Source: UBA6663 sp044226485 (GTDB taxonomy: Bacteria > Chloroflexota > Anaerolineae > Anaerolineales > UBA6663). Taken from it: DNA of 64,000 nucleotides. The DNA lies in contig JBGAGY010000015.1 of the NCBI GenBank assembly GCA_044226485.1, positions 62,001-126,000 of the forward strand. Direction: 5' to 3'. This document shows positions 44,502-53,148 of this stretch, one piece after another. The notes under the pieces were generated by a model. The model ran no database searches, was not told where the DNA came from, and saw nothing but the letters and a program-made list of their open reading frames with translations. A program made the position numbers and the translations under genes. Each line of letters starts with the position of its first letter. The first letter of the stretch is position 1.

Positions 44502-46000
44502 GCTCGTACATCCTCAGCATCCACCAGCGCACCGGCGGCACACGGGCCATGATCCTCGACCGTCGGGCCAATGCCGTCGCGTCGGCGTTCGGCGAGATCA
44601 CGCAGTTCTTCCCGCAGACCGGTTGGGTCGAGCACGACGCCAACGAGATCTGGGTGGTCACCCGCCGGGTCGTGGCCGAAGCGTTGCAGAACGCTCGTAT
44701 CTCGCCGGAGCAGATCGACGCCATCGGTGTCACCAACCAACGCGACACCACGGTCTTCTGGGACAAGCGCACCGGCGAGCCTGTCGGCCGCGCCATCGCC
44801 TGGCAGGATCAACGCACCCTGCCCATCTGCGAGCAATTGATCGCGCGTGACAAGGCGGGCATCGAAGCCCGCACCGGCATGGTGATCGTGCCCGACGTCA
44901 CGGCCGCCAAGATCCGCTGGCTGCTCGACAACGACCGCGCCATTCAGAAGGGCGTGACGCGCGGCGAGCTGCTGTGCGGCACGATCGACAGCTGGTTGAT
45001 CTGGAAGCTCTCGGGCGGGGCCGCGCACGTCACCGATCACTCCAACGCTGCCGTGACGCTGCTGCTCAACGCCAACTCGCTGACCTACGACGATGACCTG
45101 CTTTCGGCGCTGGGCATCCCGCGCGACATCCTGCCCGAGCTGCGCCGCTCGAGCGAGGTGTACGCGACGACGGATCCCGAGGCGTTCTTCGGTGTGCGGG
45201 TGCCGATCGCTGGCGCGGCCGGCGATCAGCAGATCGCGGCGCTGGGTCAGGCCTGTCTCAAGGCGGGCACCGCCAAGAACACGTACAGCAGCGGCTCGTT
45301 CATGATCCTCAACACCGGCGTGCGTTACCTGCCGCCGGCCAACGGCCTCTTCTCGCCCGTGCTGTGGACGATCGGCGAGAACGTGGTGTACGGGCTCGAG
45401 GGCAAGGCCGATGTCGCCGGCGACGCCCTGCACTGGTTGAGGGATGGGCTGGGCATCATCCGCGAACTGAGCGAGGTCGAGGGCCTGGCCAGCCAGGTCA
45501 GCGACACGCAGGGCGTGTACTTCGTGCCGCCGCTGGGCGGCCCGGACGTCGTGCACGGCGGCGGCTATGCCCGCGGCGCGATCATGGGCATCGCGCGCGG
45601 CGTGACGCGCCATCACATCGCCCGCGCCGCGCTCGAGGCGATGGCGTATCAGACCCGCGACTTCTTCGAAGAAATCAAGCGCCGCGCTCCCGAGCTGACG
45701 CCCGAGGTGTTGCGCGCCGACGGCCGGGTCGCCAAGAGCGATTTCCTGCTCCAATTCCAGGCCGACATCCTCGGCATCCCCGTCGAGCGGCCCGTGGTCA
45801 CCAACACCGCAGCGGTGGGCGCTGCCTATCTCGCCGGCCTGGCTGTGGGCTTCTGGTCTTCCATCGAGGAGGTCGCGGCGTGCTGGCGGCGCGAAGTGCG
45901 TTTCGAGCCGCGCCTGCCGCTCGATCGACGCGAGGAGTGGTACGACGGTTGGCGGCGGGCGATGGGGCGGGTCAAACAACCCATGCCCGGCAGCCACTGA
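44498..46000 (+). CDS. Glycerol kinase-like protein with degenerate catalytic motifs
   Basis: 500 aa, FGGY-family length and fold. It resembles the intact glycerol kinase at 47157, but key motifs have changed: the phosphate-1/glycerol loop DQGTTSTR reads HQRTGGTR (residues 9-16), NQRET reads NQRDT, GTGCF reads SSGSF, and the C-terminal DGG reads DGR. The AGDQQ aspartate region is kept. The frame is long and clean, so it is maintained as a protein. GTG start overlapping the response-regulator stop suggests a joint role, perhaps as a glycerol-binding or regulatory protein. A kinase for another polyol is the alternative. Confidence 0.85.
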   Translation: MSSYILSIHQRTGGTRAMILDRRANAVASAFGEITQFFPQTGWVEHDANEIWVVTRRVVAEALQNARISPEQIDAIGVTNQRDTTVFWDKRTGEPVGRAIAWQDQRTLPICEQLIARDKAGIEARTGMVIVPDVTAAKIRWLLDNDRAIQKGVTRGELLCGTIDSWLIWKLSGGAAHVTDHSNAAVTLLLNANSLTYDDDLLSALGIPRDILPELRRSSEVYATTDPEAFFGVRVPIAGAAGDQQIAALGQACLKAGTAKNTYSSGSFMILNTGVRYLPPANGLFSPVLWTIGENVVYGLEGKADVAGDALHWLRDGLGIIRELSEVEGLASQVSDTQGVYFVPPLGGPDVVHGGGYARGAIMGIARGVTRHHIARAALEAMAYQTRDFFEEIKRRAPELTPEVLRADGRVAKSDFLLQFQADILGIPVERPVVTNTAAVGAAYLAGLAVGFWSSIEEVAACWRREVRFEPRLPLDRREEWYDGWRRAMGRVKQPMPGSH

Positions 46001-46419
46001 CCCCTGAGACCTCAGCGACCGTAGCAAGATCCCCGTTTTTGGGCTTTTCGTCGAGCCCGATCCTCCTCGTATTCACCAATGGAGCATGCGTATGCGCCAT
46101 CGGTGAACAGCCCATACGCCAAAGGGTTCCCCTGGTTGGGTGGTCTGCCTGATTCCCTTAGCACCTGAACTGGTGATAATGACATCGTCCTTAAGGTTGC
46201 GAAAACATCCAGACATTCAGGGCAGAAGCGCGGCGGCTGGACCCTCGGTCGCCCGTGCGGCGCGGCATTTGATGGCGCTCCAGGATCGATCGGAGCATCG
46301 CCTGCCTGAATGCGTGTCTGAGGAAGGAGGCAATCCGCGGCTCACCCACCCACACCACCTGGTTGCAGCTTTGACATGGCATCAAACGAACGGGCACGTT
46401 CATCATTCGGAGGGGCAAC
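46001..46419. other. 419-bp intergenic region upstream of glpF
   Basis: No gene is supported. GGTGATAAT near 46171-46180 resembles a -10 element, and TTGACA near 46373 a -35 element, but neither has a good partner box. It ends with a GGAGGGGC ribosome-binding site for the glpF remnant. The likely control region for the second half of the glycerol cluster. Confidence 0.4.
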
Positions 46420-47077
46420 ATGTTTCTGGCTGAATTCTTCGGCACGTTTACGCTGATCGTTCTGGGCGACGGCGTGGTCGCCAACGTTCTGCTCAACAAG
46501 AGCAAGGGTCAAAACGCGGGCTGGATTGTGATCACCGCGGGCTGGGCCGGGCGTCATTTCCGGATGGGTCGCTCCTGGCGGCGCGGCCAACATCGGCACC
46601 GACGTCGTGACCATCCTCGGGCAGTTCGCCGGTGCCTTCGTCGGCGCCGTCGTGGTCTACCTGCTCTACTACGCGCACTGGGAAGTCACCAGCGACGCTG
46701 GCCTCAAGCTGGCCGTCTTCTCGACCGGCCCGGCCATCCGCAACCCGCTCTGGAACCTCGTGACTGAAATCCTGGCGACCTTCATGCTCATCCTGGTCGC
46801 CGGCGCGATCTTCTCCAAGACCGTGGGCATCGGCGGCACCGCCGGCCTTGGACCGCTAGCCATCGGCGGCCTGATCTGGGGCCTCGGCCTCTCGCTCGGC
46901 GGCCCCACGGGCTACGCCCTCAACCCGGCCCGTGACCTCGGCCCGCGCATCGCCCACTTCGTCCTGCCCATCCCGGGCAAGGGCGACAGCGACTGGGGCT
47001 ACAGCTGGATCCCGGTCGCCGGCCCGATCATCGGCGCCGTCCTGGCCATGCTCGTCCGTGTGGCTATCGGCCTCTAA
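46420..47077 (+). pseudogene. glpF: Glycerol uptake facilitator (aquaporin family), frameshifted and internally deleted
   Basis: Frame 1 (from 46420) encodes TM1 and the start of TM2 (MFLAEFFGTFTLIVLGDGVVANVLLNKS...GWIVITAGWA), then becomes nonsense. The other frame resumes near 46553 (VISGWVAPGGAANIGTDVVTILGQFAGAF) and runs to 47077 with the second NPA motif intact (GYALNPARDLGPR). Compared with normal GlpF, the rest of TM2 and the first NPA half-helix, roughly 30-40 residues, are missing at the break (about 46540-46560). Either a real pseudogene or an assembly deletion; the good ribosome-binding site and the glpK next door suggest a recently functional gene. Confidence 0.8.
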
Positions 47078-47156
47078 TCGCCTTCGTTCTCCCAGGGCCG
47101 GGCGACGGTTGTCGCCCGGCCTGCCAACCACTCCATTTGGATGAGGAGATTTTGAC

Positions 47157-48653
47157 ATGGCCAAGTACGTTGCAGCAGTCGACCAGGGCACGACCAGCAC
47201 CCGTTTCATGATCTTCGATCATGCCGGCAAGGTCGTGGGCCTGGATCAGAAGGAACATGAGCAGATCTTCCCGAAGCCGGGTTGGGTCGAGCACAATGCG
47301 ATCGAGATCTGGCAGCGGACGCAGGAAGTCATCGACGGCGCGCTGAAGAAGTCCGGCGTCGATCCCAAGGACATCGCGGCCGTCGGCATCACCAACCAGC
47401 GCGAAACTGCGGTGGTCTGGGAGCGCGCCACGGGCAAGCCGGTCTACAACGCCATCGTCTGGCAAGACACGCGCACCGACGCGATCTGCAATGAACTCGC
47501 CAAGGACGGCGGGCAGGATCGCTTCCGCGCGAAGGTCGGCCTCCCCCTGGCCACTTACTTCTCGGGCCCGAAGATCAAGTGGGTCCTCGACAACGTCCCG
47601 GGCGTCAGGGAAAAGGCTGAGAAGGGCGAAGTCCTCTTCGGCAACATCGACACCTGGGTGATCTGGAACCTGACCGGCGGGCCCAACGGCGGCGTGCATG
47701 TGACCGACGTCACCAACGCCAGCCGCACGATGCTGATGAACCTCGAGACCCTGGACTGGGATCCCGAGATCCTCAAGATCATGGGCGTCCCGCACGCCAT
47801 GCTGCCCCGCATCCGCCCGTCGTCGGAAGTCTACGGCAAGGCGATCGGCACCCTCGGCGGCATCCCGGTGGCCGGCGACCTCGGCGACCAGCAGGCCGCG
47901 CTCTTCGGCCAGACCTGCTTCTCGGCCGGCGAGGCCAAGAACACGTACGGCACCGGCTGCTTCATGCTCCTGAACACCGGCACCAAGCCCGTCCAGAGCA
48001 AGAACGGCCTGCTCACCACGCTCGGCTACAAGATCGGTGATCAACCCGCGGTCTACGCCCTCGAAGGCTCGATCGCCATCACCGGCGCTTTGGTTCAGTG
48101 GCTGCGCGACAACCTCGGCTTCTTCGACTTCTCCAAGCACGTCGAAGAGTACGCCAAGGCCGTGCCGGACAGCGGCGGCATCTACTTCGTGCCGGCGTTC
48201 TCGGGCCTGTTCGCCCCCTACTGGAAGAGCGACGCCCGCGGCGCGATCGTGGGCCTGACCCGCTTCGTCACCAAGAACCACATCGCCCGCGCGACCCTGG
48301 AGGCCACGGCCTATCAGACGCGCGAGGTGCTCGATGCCATGAACGCCGACTCCGGCGTGCCGCTGACCGCCCTCAAGGTCGACGGCGGCATGGTCTACAA
48401 CGAGCTCCTGATGCAGTTCCAGGCCGACGTCCTGGGCGTCCCGGTCATCCGCCCGACGGTCGCCGAGACCACGTCGCTGGGCGCCGCTTACGCGGCCGGC
48501 CTGGCCGTGGGCTTCTGGGCCAAGGTCGAAGACCTGCGCGCCAACTGGGGCAAGGACAAGGAATGGGATCCGCAGATGGGCGCTGACGAGCGCGCCAAGC
48601 TCTACAAGGGCTGGAAGAAGGCCGTCACGCGCACGTTCGATTGGGTCGAGTAA
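47157..48653 (+). CDS. glpK: Glycerol kinase
   Basis: 498 aa, standard length. It phosphorylates glycerol to sn-glycerol 3-phosphate with ATP. All motifs are canonical: AAVDQGTTSTRFMIFD at the N-terminus, GITNQRETAVVWERATGKPVYNAIVWQDTRT, GDLGDQQAALFGQ, GTGCFMLLNTG, and KVDGGMVYNELLMQFQADV. It has a GAGGAG ribosome-binding site and lies 79 bp after the glpF remnant. Its product is the substrate of the GlpA-like dehydrogenase that follows. Confidence 0.97.
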   Translation: MAKYVAAVDQGTTSTRFMIFDHAGKVVGLDQKEHEQIFPKPGWVEHNAIEIWQRTQEVIDGALKKSGVDPKDIAAVGITNQRETAVVWERATGKPVYNAIVWQDTRTDAICNELAKDGGQDRFRAKVGLPLATYFSGPKIKWVLDNVPGVREKAEKGEVLFGNIDTWVIWNLTGGPNGGVHVTDVTNASRTMLMNLETLDWDPEILKIMGVPHAMLPRIRPSSEVYGKAIGTLGGIPVAGDLGDQQAALFGQTCFSAGEAKNTYGTGCFMLLNTGTKPVQSKNGLLTTLGYKIGDQPAVYALEGSIAITGALVQWLRDNLGFFDFSKHVEEYAKAVPDSGGIYFVPAFSGLFAPYWKSDARGAIVGLTRFVTKNHIARATLEATAYQTREVLDAMNADSGVPLTALKVDGGMVYNELLMQFQADVLGVPVIRPTVAETTSLGAAYAAGLAVGFWAKVEDLRANWGKDKEWDPQMGADERAKLYKGWKKAVTRTFDWVE

Positions 48654-48665
48654 GTGCATCGTGTC

Positions 48666-48699
48666 GGGGCGGGCTGAGCTGCAAGGCCGCGCCCGCCCC
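48666..48699 (+). terminator. GC hairpin after glpK
   Basis: GGGGCGGGC (48666-48674) pairs with GCCCGCCCC (48691-48699). Four T residues follow only 11 nt later, so termination may be partial and allow read-through into glpA. Confidence 0.45.
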
Positions 48700-48717
48700 G
48701 CTCATCAGCGTTTTCAT

Positions 48718-48799
48718 ACGTACACGGATTTCACGGATAGGCACGGATTGCACGGAACTCCGTGTAATCCGCGTCTCATTCAGTGAAATCCGTGTACGT
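48718..48799. repeat. Intergenic palindrome, CACGGAT family
   Basis: Units TACACGGATTTCACGGATAGGCACGGATTGCACGGA at about 10-bp steps on the left are mirrored by TCCGTGTAATCCGCG...GTGAAATCCGTGTACGT on the right. It ends 24 bp before the glpA start. Confidence 0.75.
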
Positions 48800-48822
48800 C
48801 TTTCTGCGGAAGGATTGAAGTC

Positions 48823-49980
48823 ATGGCCGCACCGCACGTCGTCGTCATCGGCGCCGGCTCGACCGGAGCCGCGACCGCCCACGACCTGGCCCTGCGCGGG
48901 CTGCGCGTCACCGTGATCGAACGCGGCGAGATCGCCAACCAGACCACGGGCCGCAATCACTGCCTCCTGCACTCAGGTGGGCGCTACTGCGTCAAGGACC
49001 AGGAGTCGGCCATCGAGTGCATCGACGAGAACCTGATCCTGCGTCGGATCATGCCCGACGCCCTCGAGCTCAACGGCGGCCTGTTCGTGGCCGTCACCGA
49101 GGAGGATCTCGCCTTCAAAGAGAAATTCATCGCCGGCTGCGAGGCCTGCCACATCCCGTACCGTGAGGTCCCGGTGAAGCAGGCGCTGGCGCTCGAGCCC
49201 TTCCTCAACCCGAAGATGCTCGCGGCCGTGCAGGTGCCCGACGGAGTCTTCGAGCCGTTCCGCTTCTGCCTGGCCTTCCTGGCCACTGCGCGCCGCAACG
49301 GCGCCGAGGTACGCACCTTCCATGAGGTGACGGACCTGGTGCGCTCAGGCCAATCGGTGACGGGCGTCAAGGTGCTCGATCAGCGCACCGGCAAGTCCGA
49401 GACGATCGGCTGCGACCTGGTGATCAACGCCACCGGGCCGTGGGCGCACGAGATCGCGGCCATGGGAGGCGTCGAGGTGCCGGTGACACCGACCGCTGGC
49501 GTGATGGTGACGGTCGGCAAGCGCCTGAACAACCTCGTGGTCAACCGGCTCGACAAACCCTCAGACGGCGACATCGTCGTCCCGCAGCGCACGACCAGCA
49601 TCATCGGCACGACCTCATGGACGATCCTGGATCCCGACCAGATCGAGATCCCGGTCGAGCACATCGAGAAGATGATCCAGAAGGGCCGCGAGTTGATCCC
49701 GGCGGTCGACAAGGCCGGGCTGCGCGGCGTCGGTGCTGCGGCGCGCCCGCTCATCAGCAAGCCCAACACCGACGAGCGCGAGGTCAGCCGCACGTTCGAG
49801 TGCTTCGACCATAAGCACGACGGCGTCGAAGGCTTCGTGACCATCTCGGGCGGCAAGACCACGACGGCCCGCGGCATGGCCGAAAAGGTCGTCGACATCG
49901 CCTGCCGCAAGCTCGGCCACGACGGCGTCTGCCTGACGCGGACCACGCCGTTGTTGTCGTACCGGTACTTCTACCAATAA
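48823..49980 (+). CDS. glpA: FAD-dependent glycerol-3-phosphate dehydrogenase, GlpA-like
   Basis: 385 aa. It would oxidise sn-glycerol 3-phosphate to dihydroxyacetone phosphate. The FAD-binding Rossmann motif is at the N-terminus (VVVIGAGSTGAATAHDLALRGLRVTVIER), followed by TTGRNHCLLHSGGRYCVKD, as in GlpA. ATGPWAHEIA and a C-terminal GFVTISGGKTTTARGMAEKVVDIACRKLG are typical of the family. The Fer2_BFD C-terminal domain of E. coli GlpA is absent. GlpB and GlpC are absent; instead SdhB-, SdhC- and SdhD-like genes follow closely, suggesting a different route for electrons to quinone. Confidence 0.9.
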   Translation: MAAPHVVVIGAGSTGAATAHDLALRGLRVTVIERGEIANQTTGRNHCLLHSGGRYCVKDQESAIECIDENLILRRIMPDALELNGGLFVAVTEEDLAFKEKFIAGCEACHIPYREVPVKQALALEPFLNPKMLAAVQVPDGVFEPFRFCLAFLATARRNGAEVRTFHEVTDLVRSGQSVTGVKVLDQRTGKSETIGCDLVINATGPWAHEIAAMGGVEVPVTPTAGVMVTVGKRLNNLVVNRLDKPSDGDIVVPQRTTSIIGTTSWTILDPDQIEIPVEHIEKMIQKGRELIPAVDKAGLRGVGAAARPLISKPNTDEREVSRTFECFDHKHDGVEGFVTISGGKTTTARGMAEKVVDIACRKLGHDGVCLTRTTPLLSYRYFYQ

Positions 49981-49997
49981 GCGGGGAGAGACAGCCG

Positions 49998-50747
49998 ATG
50001 TTGCATGTCCTCGCGCGGATCCTGCGGCAACGCCCCGGGACGCCCGCGCATTACGATCAATACTCGGTCGAGGTCCCTGACGACGCCAACGTCATCGACA
50101 TCATCGACGCGGCCTGGCGCCAGGATTCGACCCTGATGTACCGGCACGCCTGCCACCACGCCTCGTGCGGAACGTGCGGGGTGCGCATCAACGGCTACGA
50201 GAAGCTGCCCTGCATCGTGCCGGTGCGCGACGCGCTCGACGGCCATCAGGAGATCGTGATCGAGCCGCTGCGCAACTTCCCGGTCGTCGGCGACCTGGTG
50301 GTCGACGTCAGCGGCTTCTTCCAGAAGCAGATCGCCTCGGGCATGGTCATCACGCGCCAGGCGGAGGGCACGCTCGAGGGCCAGGCCTTCGCCCACACCG
50401 CGACCGTCGACATGGATGGACAGTGGGTCGACCGGCCCACCAACCGCTTCGAGAACTGCGTCGAGTGCGGCATCTGCATCAGCGCCTGCCCGACGATGGC
50501 CGCCAGCGACGGCTTCTTCGGCCCGGCCGGCCTGGCCGCCCTCCAGCGCGCCGTGCAGACGACGGCCGACCCGGCGAAGCGCGCGGAGCTGCTCGCCCTC
50601 GCCGACGGCGAACACGGCGTGTGGCAATGCCACTCGGCCTACGAGTGCACCGAGGCCTGCCCCCAGGACGTCGATCCGGCGGGCGCCATCATGGCGTTGC
50701 GGCGCGAGTTGATCGCGTCCAAGGTCAAGAAACTCTTCGGAGGATAA
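49998..50747 (+). CDS. SdhB/FrdB-like iron-sulfur subunit
   Basis: 249 aa. The N-terminal plant-ferredoxin-type domain has C-x4-C-x2-C-x11-C (CHHASCGTCGVRINGYEKLPC). The C-terminal domain has CVECGICISACPT and CHSAYECTEACPQDVDP, the ligands for the [4Fe-4S] and [3Fe-4S] clusters of succinate dehydrogenase or fumarate reductase. All cluster cysteines are present. It lies 17 bp after the GlpA-like gene, in the place normally held relative to SdhA. It would relay electrons from a flavoprotein to a membrane cytochrome b. Confidence 0.93.
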   Translation: MLHVLARILRQRPGTPAHYDQYSVEVPDDANVIDIIDAAWRQDSTLMYRHACHHASCGTCGVRINGYEKLPCIVPVRDALDGHQEIVIEPLRNFPVVGDLVVDVSGFFQKQIASGMVITRQAEGTLEGQAFAHTATVDMDGQWVDRPTNRFENCVECGICISACPTMAASDGFFGPAGLAALQRAVQTTADPAKRAELLALADGEHGVWQCHSAYECTEACPQDVDPAGAIMALRRELIASKVKKLFGG

Positions 50748-50751
50748 CGCC

Positions 50752-51135
50752 ATGCGCAGCGACTCTCGTCTTCGACGCGCCGTCCAATGGGGCGACGTCC
50801 GCAACCGCCATCTCGGCATGTGGGCCTACGTGCTCAATCGCCTGAGCGGCATCGGCCTGGTGGTCTACCTCTTCCTGCACCTCGGCGTGCTGAGCATGCT
50901 CGCCATCGGCCCGGCCGCCTGGGACTCGTTCGTGGCGCTGGCCAAATCGCCGCTCGTGCTGGTGATGGACGTCGTGCTGCTGGCCGGGCTGCTCATCCAT
51001 GGACTCAACGGCATCCGCATCACGCTCAACGGCATGGGCATCGGAGTGCGCTCGCAGAAGCCGCTCTTCATCGGGTTGATGGCCGTCGCGCTTGTCGCCA
51101 CGGCCTTCGCCGCCGTCGGGATCTTCTCGAACTAG
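50752..51135 (+). CDS. SdhC-like cytochrome b membrane subunit
   Basis: 127 aa with three membrane helices. The family signature is present: RHLGMWAYVLNRLSGIGLVVYLFLHLGVLSML, with the RxSG quinone-site motif and a candidate heme-ligand histidine in FLHLG. Starts 4 bp after the iron-sulfur gene. With the next gene it would anchor the complex in the membrane and reduce quinone. Confidence 0.88.
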   Translation: MRSDSRLRRAVQWGDVRNRHLGMWAYVLNRLSGIGLVVYLFLHLGVLSMLAIGPAAWDSFVALAKSPLVLVMDVVLLAGLLIHGLNGIRITLNGMGIGVRSQKPLFIGLMAVALVATAFAAVGIFSN

Positions 51136-51143
51136 AGGCCGCC

Positions 51144-51518
51144 ATGCAGACCACTGCCACCGCCCCCACCCGTTCGCAAACCGGCCTCGGCACACTCGGC
51201 TGGATCTGGCAGGCCGTCACCGGTGCAGCCCTGATCTTCCTATCGGCCCTGCACATGGTCGCCCAGCACTTCGTCGTTGAGGGCGGCCTGCGCGACTACC
51301 AGGACGTTCAGGAGTACCTGCGCAACCCCGTCATCCTCGCGCTGGAGGTCTTGTTCCTGATCTCGGTCACATCGCACGCCCTGCTCGGCGTGCGCGCGAT
51401 CCTGTTCGACTTCGGGTTGAAGCCGGCCACCGAGAAACGCATCTCGCAGGCGCTGACCGTCTTCGGTCTGTTGGCCGTCGCGTATGGCATCTGGCTGACC
51501 TGGGTCGTCATTCGCTGA
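51144..51518 (+). CDS. SdhD-like membrane anchor subunit
   Basis: 124 aa from the ATG at 51144, with an AGAGG ribosome-binding site. Three membrane helices; GAALIFLSALHMVAQHFVVEGGLRDYQDV contains histidines suited to heme b ligation, as in SdhD/FrdD, and SHALLGVRAILFDFG is typical of the helix 2-3 region. Eight bp after SdhC. No SdhA gene is adjacent upstream or downstream. Confidence 0.87.
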   Translation: MQTTATAPTRSQTGLGTLGWIWQAVTGAALIFLSALHMVAQHFVVEGGLRDYQDVQEYLRNPVILALEVLFLISVTSHALLGVRAILFDFGLKPATEKRISQALTVFGLLAVAYGIWLTWVVIR

Positions 51519-51587
51519 AGCTTGATCGCACTTGTTCAAAGCACGGGCCAGGGCCATCGCCTCTCAATGGGCTCAATAAGAGAGTCC

Positions 51588-51670
51588 GCCACGAATTTGC
51601 CGAATTGAAACGAATGGGCACGAATTGCCGTAATTCGTGCTCATTCGTTTCAATTCGTGAAATTCGTGGC
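51588..51670. repeat. Intergenic palindrome, CACGAAT family, 40-bp arms
   Basis: Left arm 51588-51627 (GCCACGAATTTGCCGAATTG, then AAACGAATGGGCACGAATTG) and right arm 51631-51670 are inverse copies with few mismatches. ACGAAT-type units recur about every 10-11 bp, close to one helical turn. Confidence 0.85.
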
Positions 51671-51754
51671 AAGGATTGGATCTTCGACAACCAGACGCGA
51701 TGGCCCTGGCCGGTCGCAGCCTTCAGCACTTTCTTAGCCGCCATAAGCTAAGCT

Positions 51755-53077
51755 TTGCGCATGGCGCCCGGTGCTCGCGAGTGGCAATCGACGCTGAACG
51801 AATGGCCGCCGCGACCCATCGTTGTGGTGGGGCTGCTGACGTGGGCCATCGCGGCGCTCGCCCTGCGCGTCGCGTTGTTTCCGGTAGTGGTCGGCGACTA
51901 CACGAGCTTCTTGAGCCCCTGGTACGACTACATCGTGTCGCATGGCGGTTGGCCGGCGCTCAAGGACAACTTCTCGAACTACAACATCCCGTATCTGGTC
52001 CTGCTCACGCTGGCGACCTATCTCCCCCTGCCCAAGCTGATCGCCATCAAATCGATCTCGCTGCTTGGAGATGGGTTACTGGCGCTCTTCGCGGGGCTGG
52101 CGTTGAGCGTTCGCTTTCCACGCTCGCCCATTCCCGTAATCGGCGCCCTGTTCCTGCTGGTCGTGCCCACGATCGTGATCAACGGCGCTGCCTGGGGACA
52201 GTGCGATGCGTTGTACACGGCGTTCTGCCTCGGCAGTCTTTTCTGCCTGATGATCAAGCGGCCCGGCTGGGCCTGCGCGCTCTTCGGCGTCGCGCTGGGC
52301 TTCAAGCTGCAGGCCGTGTTCTACGCGCCCGTGTTGTTCGTGGCGGTGCTGCGGGGGCGGGTCAAGGTGTGGCACCTGGCCTGGATCCCGATCGTGTTCG
52401 CGGCGCTGCTCACGCCGGCTTATGTGGAGGGCCGCGATCCAGCAAGCCTGCTGAGCATCTACACCGAGCAGGTCGATACCGGCGGCGTGATCGGCCCGAC
52501 GCGCGACCCGGGGGCCCGCGGGGGCAGCGTCCAACAACCCGGCAGCCAGCGACCCGGTGACGTCGGTTTGTCGCCGCTGGCGGCGGGCCTCGGGACTCGC
52601 GGCGGGCCGCGGCGCACGCCGTTCGGCTCGACGCTGACCTACAACGCTCCGACGATCTACAAGTGGTTGAACGCAACGCCGCTCGCGAAAGAAACGTGGC
52701 CGGGCGTCTTGCTGGCGGCGGCCATCGTGATCGGGCTGAGCGCGCTTGTGCTGCGGCGTCGGGCCGAACTGGATGCCGACACGCTGCTCATGCTCAGCCT
52801 GGTGTGCGCGGTGTCGATCCCGTTCCTGCTGCCCAAGATGCACGACCGCTACTTCTACATGGCCGACGTCTTGTCGATCGTGTATGCATTCTGGTTCGCG
52901 CGGCGCGCCGCCGTGGCCCTGGGCATGCAGACGATCTCGCTGCTCAGTTACGCGCCGTTCGTGTGGCACGCTGAGCCTGTCGCCCTCGGGCTTGTGGCGA
53001 TCGGCGTGCTGGCGCTGGCCGTGTTTTTGTGGCGCGACCTGGTGCGTCGTCTGCCGCGGCCTACCCTCACCCGCTGA
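51755..53077 (+). CDS. GT-C-type membrane glycosyltransferase-like protein
   Basis: 440 aa (TTG 51755 or ATG 51761). About ten hydrophobic helices. The first external loop carries DYTSFLSPWYDYIVSHGGWPALKDNFSNYNIPYL, the kind of acidic loop seen in polyprenyl-phosphate-dependent GT-C mannosyltransferases, and the C-terminal half has PKMHDRYFYMADVLSI, a motif common in this group. A G/P/R-rich stretch (about residues 245-290) looks like an inserted flexible loop. It probably transfers a sugar from a lipid carrier on the outer face; substrate unknown. Confidence 0.75.
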   Translation: MRMAPGAREWQSTLNEWPPRPIVVVGLLTWAIAALALRVALFPVVVGDYTSFLSPWYDYIVSHGGWPALKDNFSNYNIPYLVLLTLATYLPLPKLIAIKSISLLGDGLLALFAGLALSVRFPRSPIPVIGALFLLVVPTIVINGAAWGQCDALYTAFCLGSLFCLMIKRPGWACALFGVALGFKLQAVFYAPVLFVAVLRGRVKVWHLAWIPIVFAALLTPAYVEGRDPASLLSIYTEQVDTGGVIGPTRDPGARGGSVQQPGSQRPGDVGLSPLAAGLGTRGGPRRTPFGSTLTYNAPTIYKWLNATPLAKETWPGVLLAAAIVIGLSALVLRRRAELDADTLLMLSLVCAVSIPFLLPKMHDRYFYMADVLSIVYAFWFARRAAVALGMQTISLLSYAPFVWHAEPVALGLVAIGVLALAVFLWRDLVRRLPRPTLTR

Positions 53078-53148
53078 ACACGCCAAACAAAACGCCGGGC
53101 GGAGTGGACTCCGCCCGGCGTCATTCGCGCAGAATACGTTGCGTCGGC

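Noticed and set aside
44123..46027. Long open frame on the minus strand opposite the glycerol-kinase-like gene (634 codons)
   Set aside because: It mirrors the codon pattern of the real FGGY gene; the peptide is H/D/R-rich without any domain pattern. A GC-rich shadow.
47064..48659. Minus-strand open frame (531 codons) opposite glpK
   Set aside because: A shadow of an unmistakable glycerol kinase.
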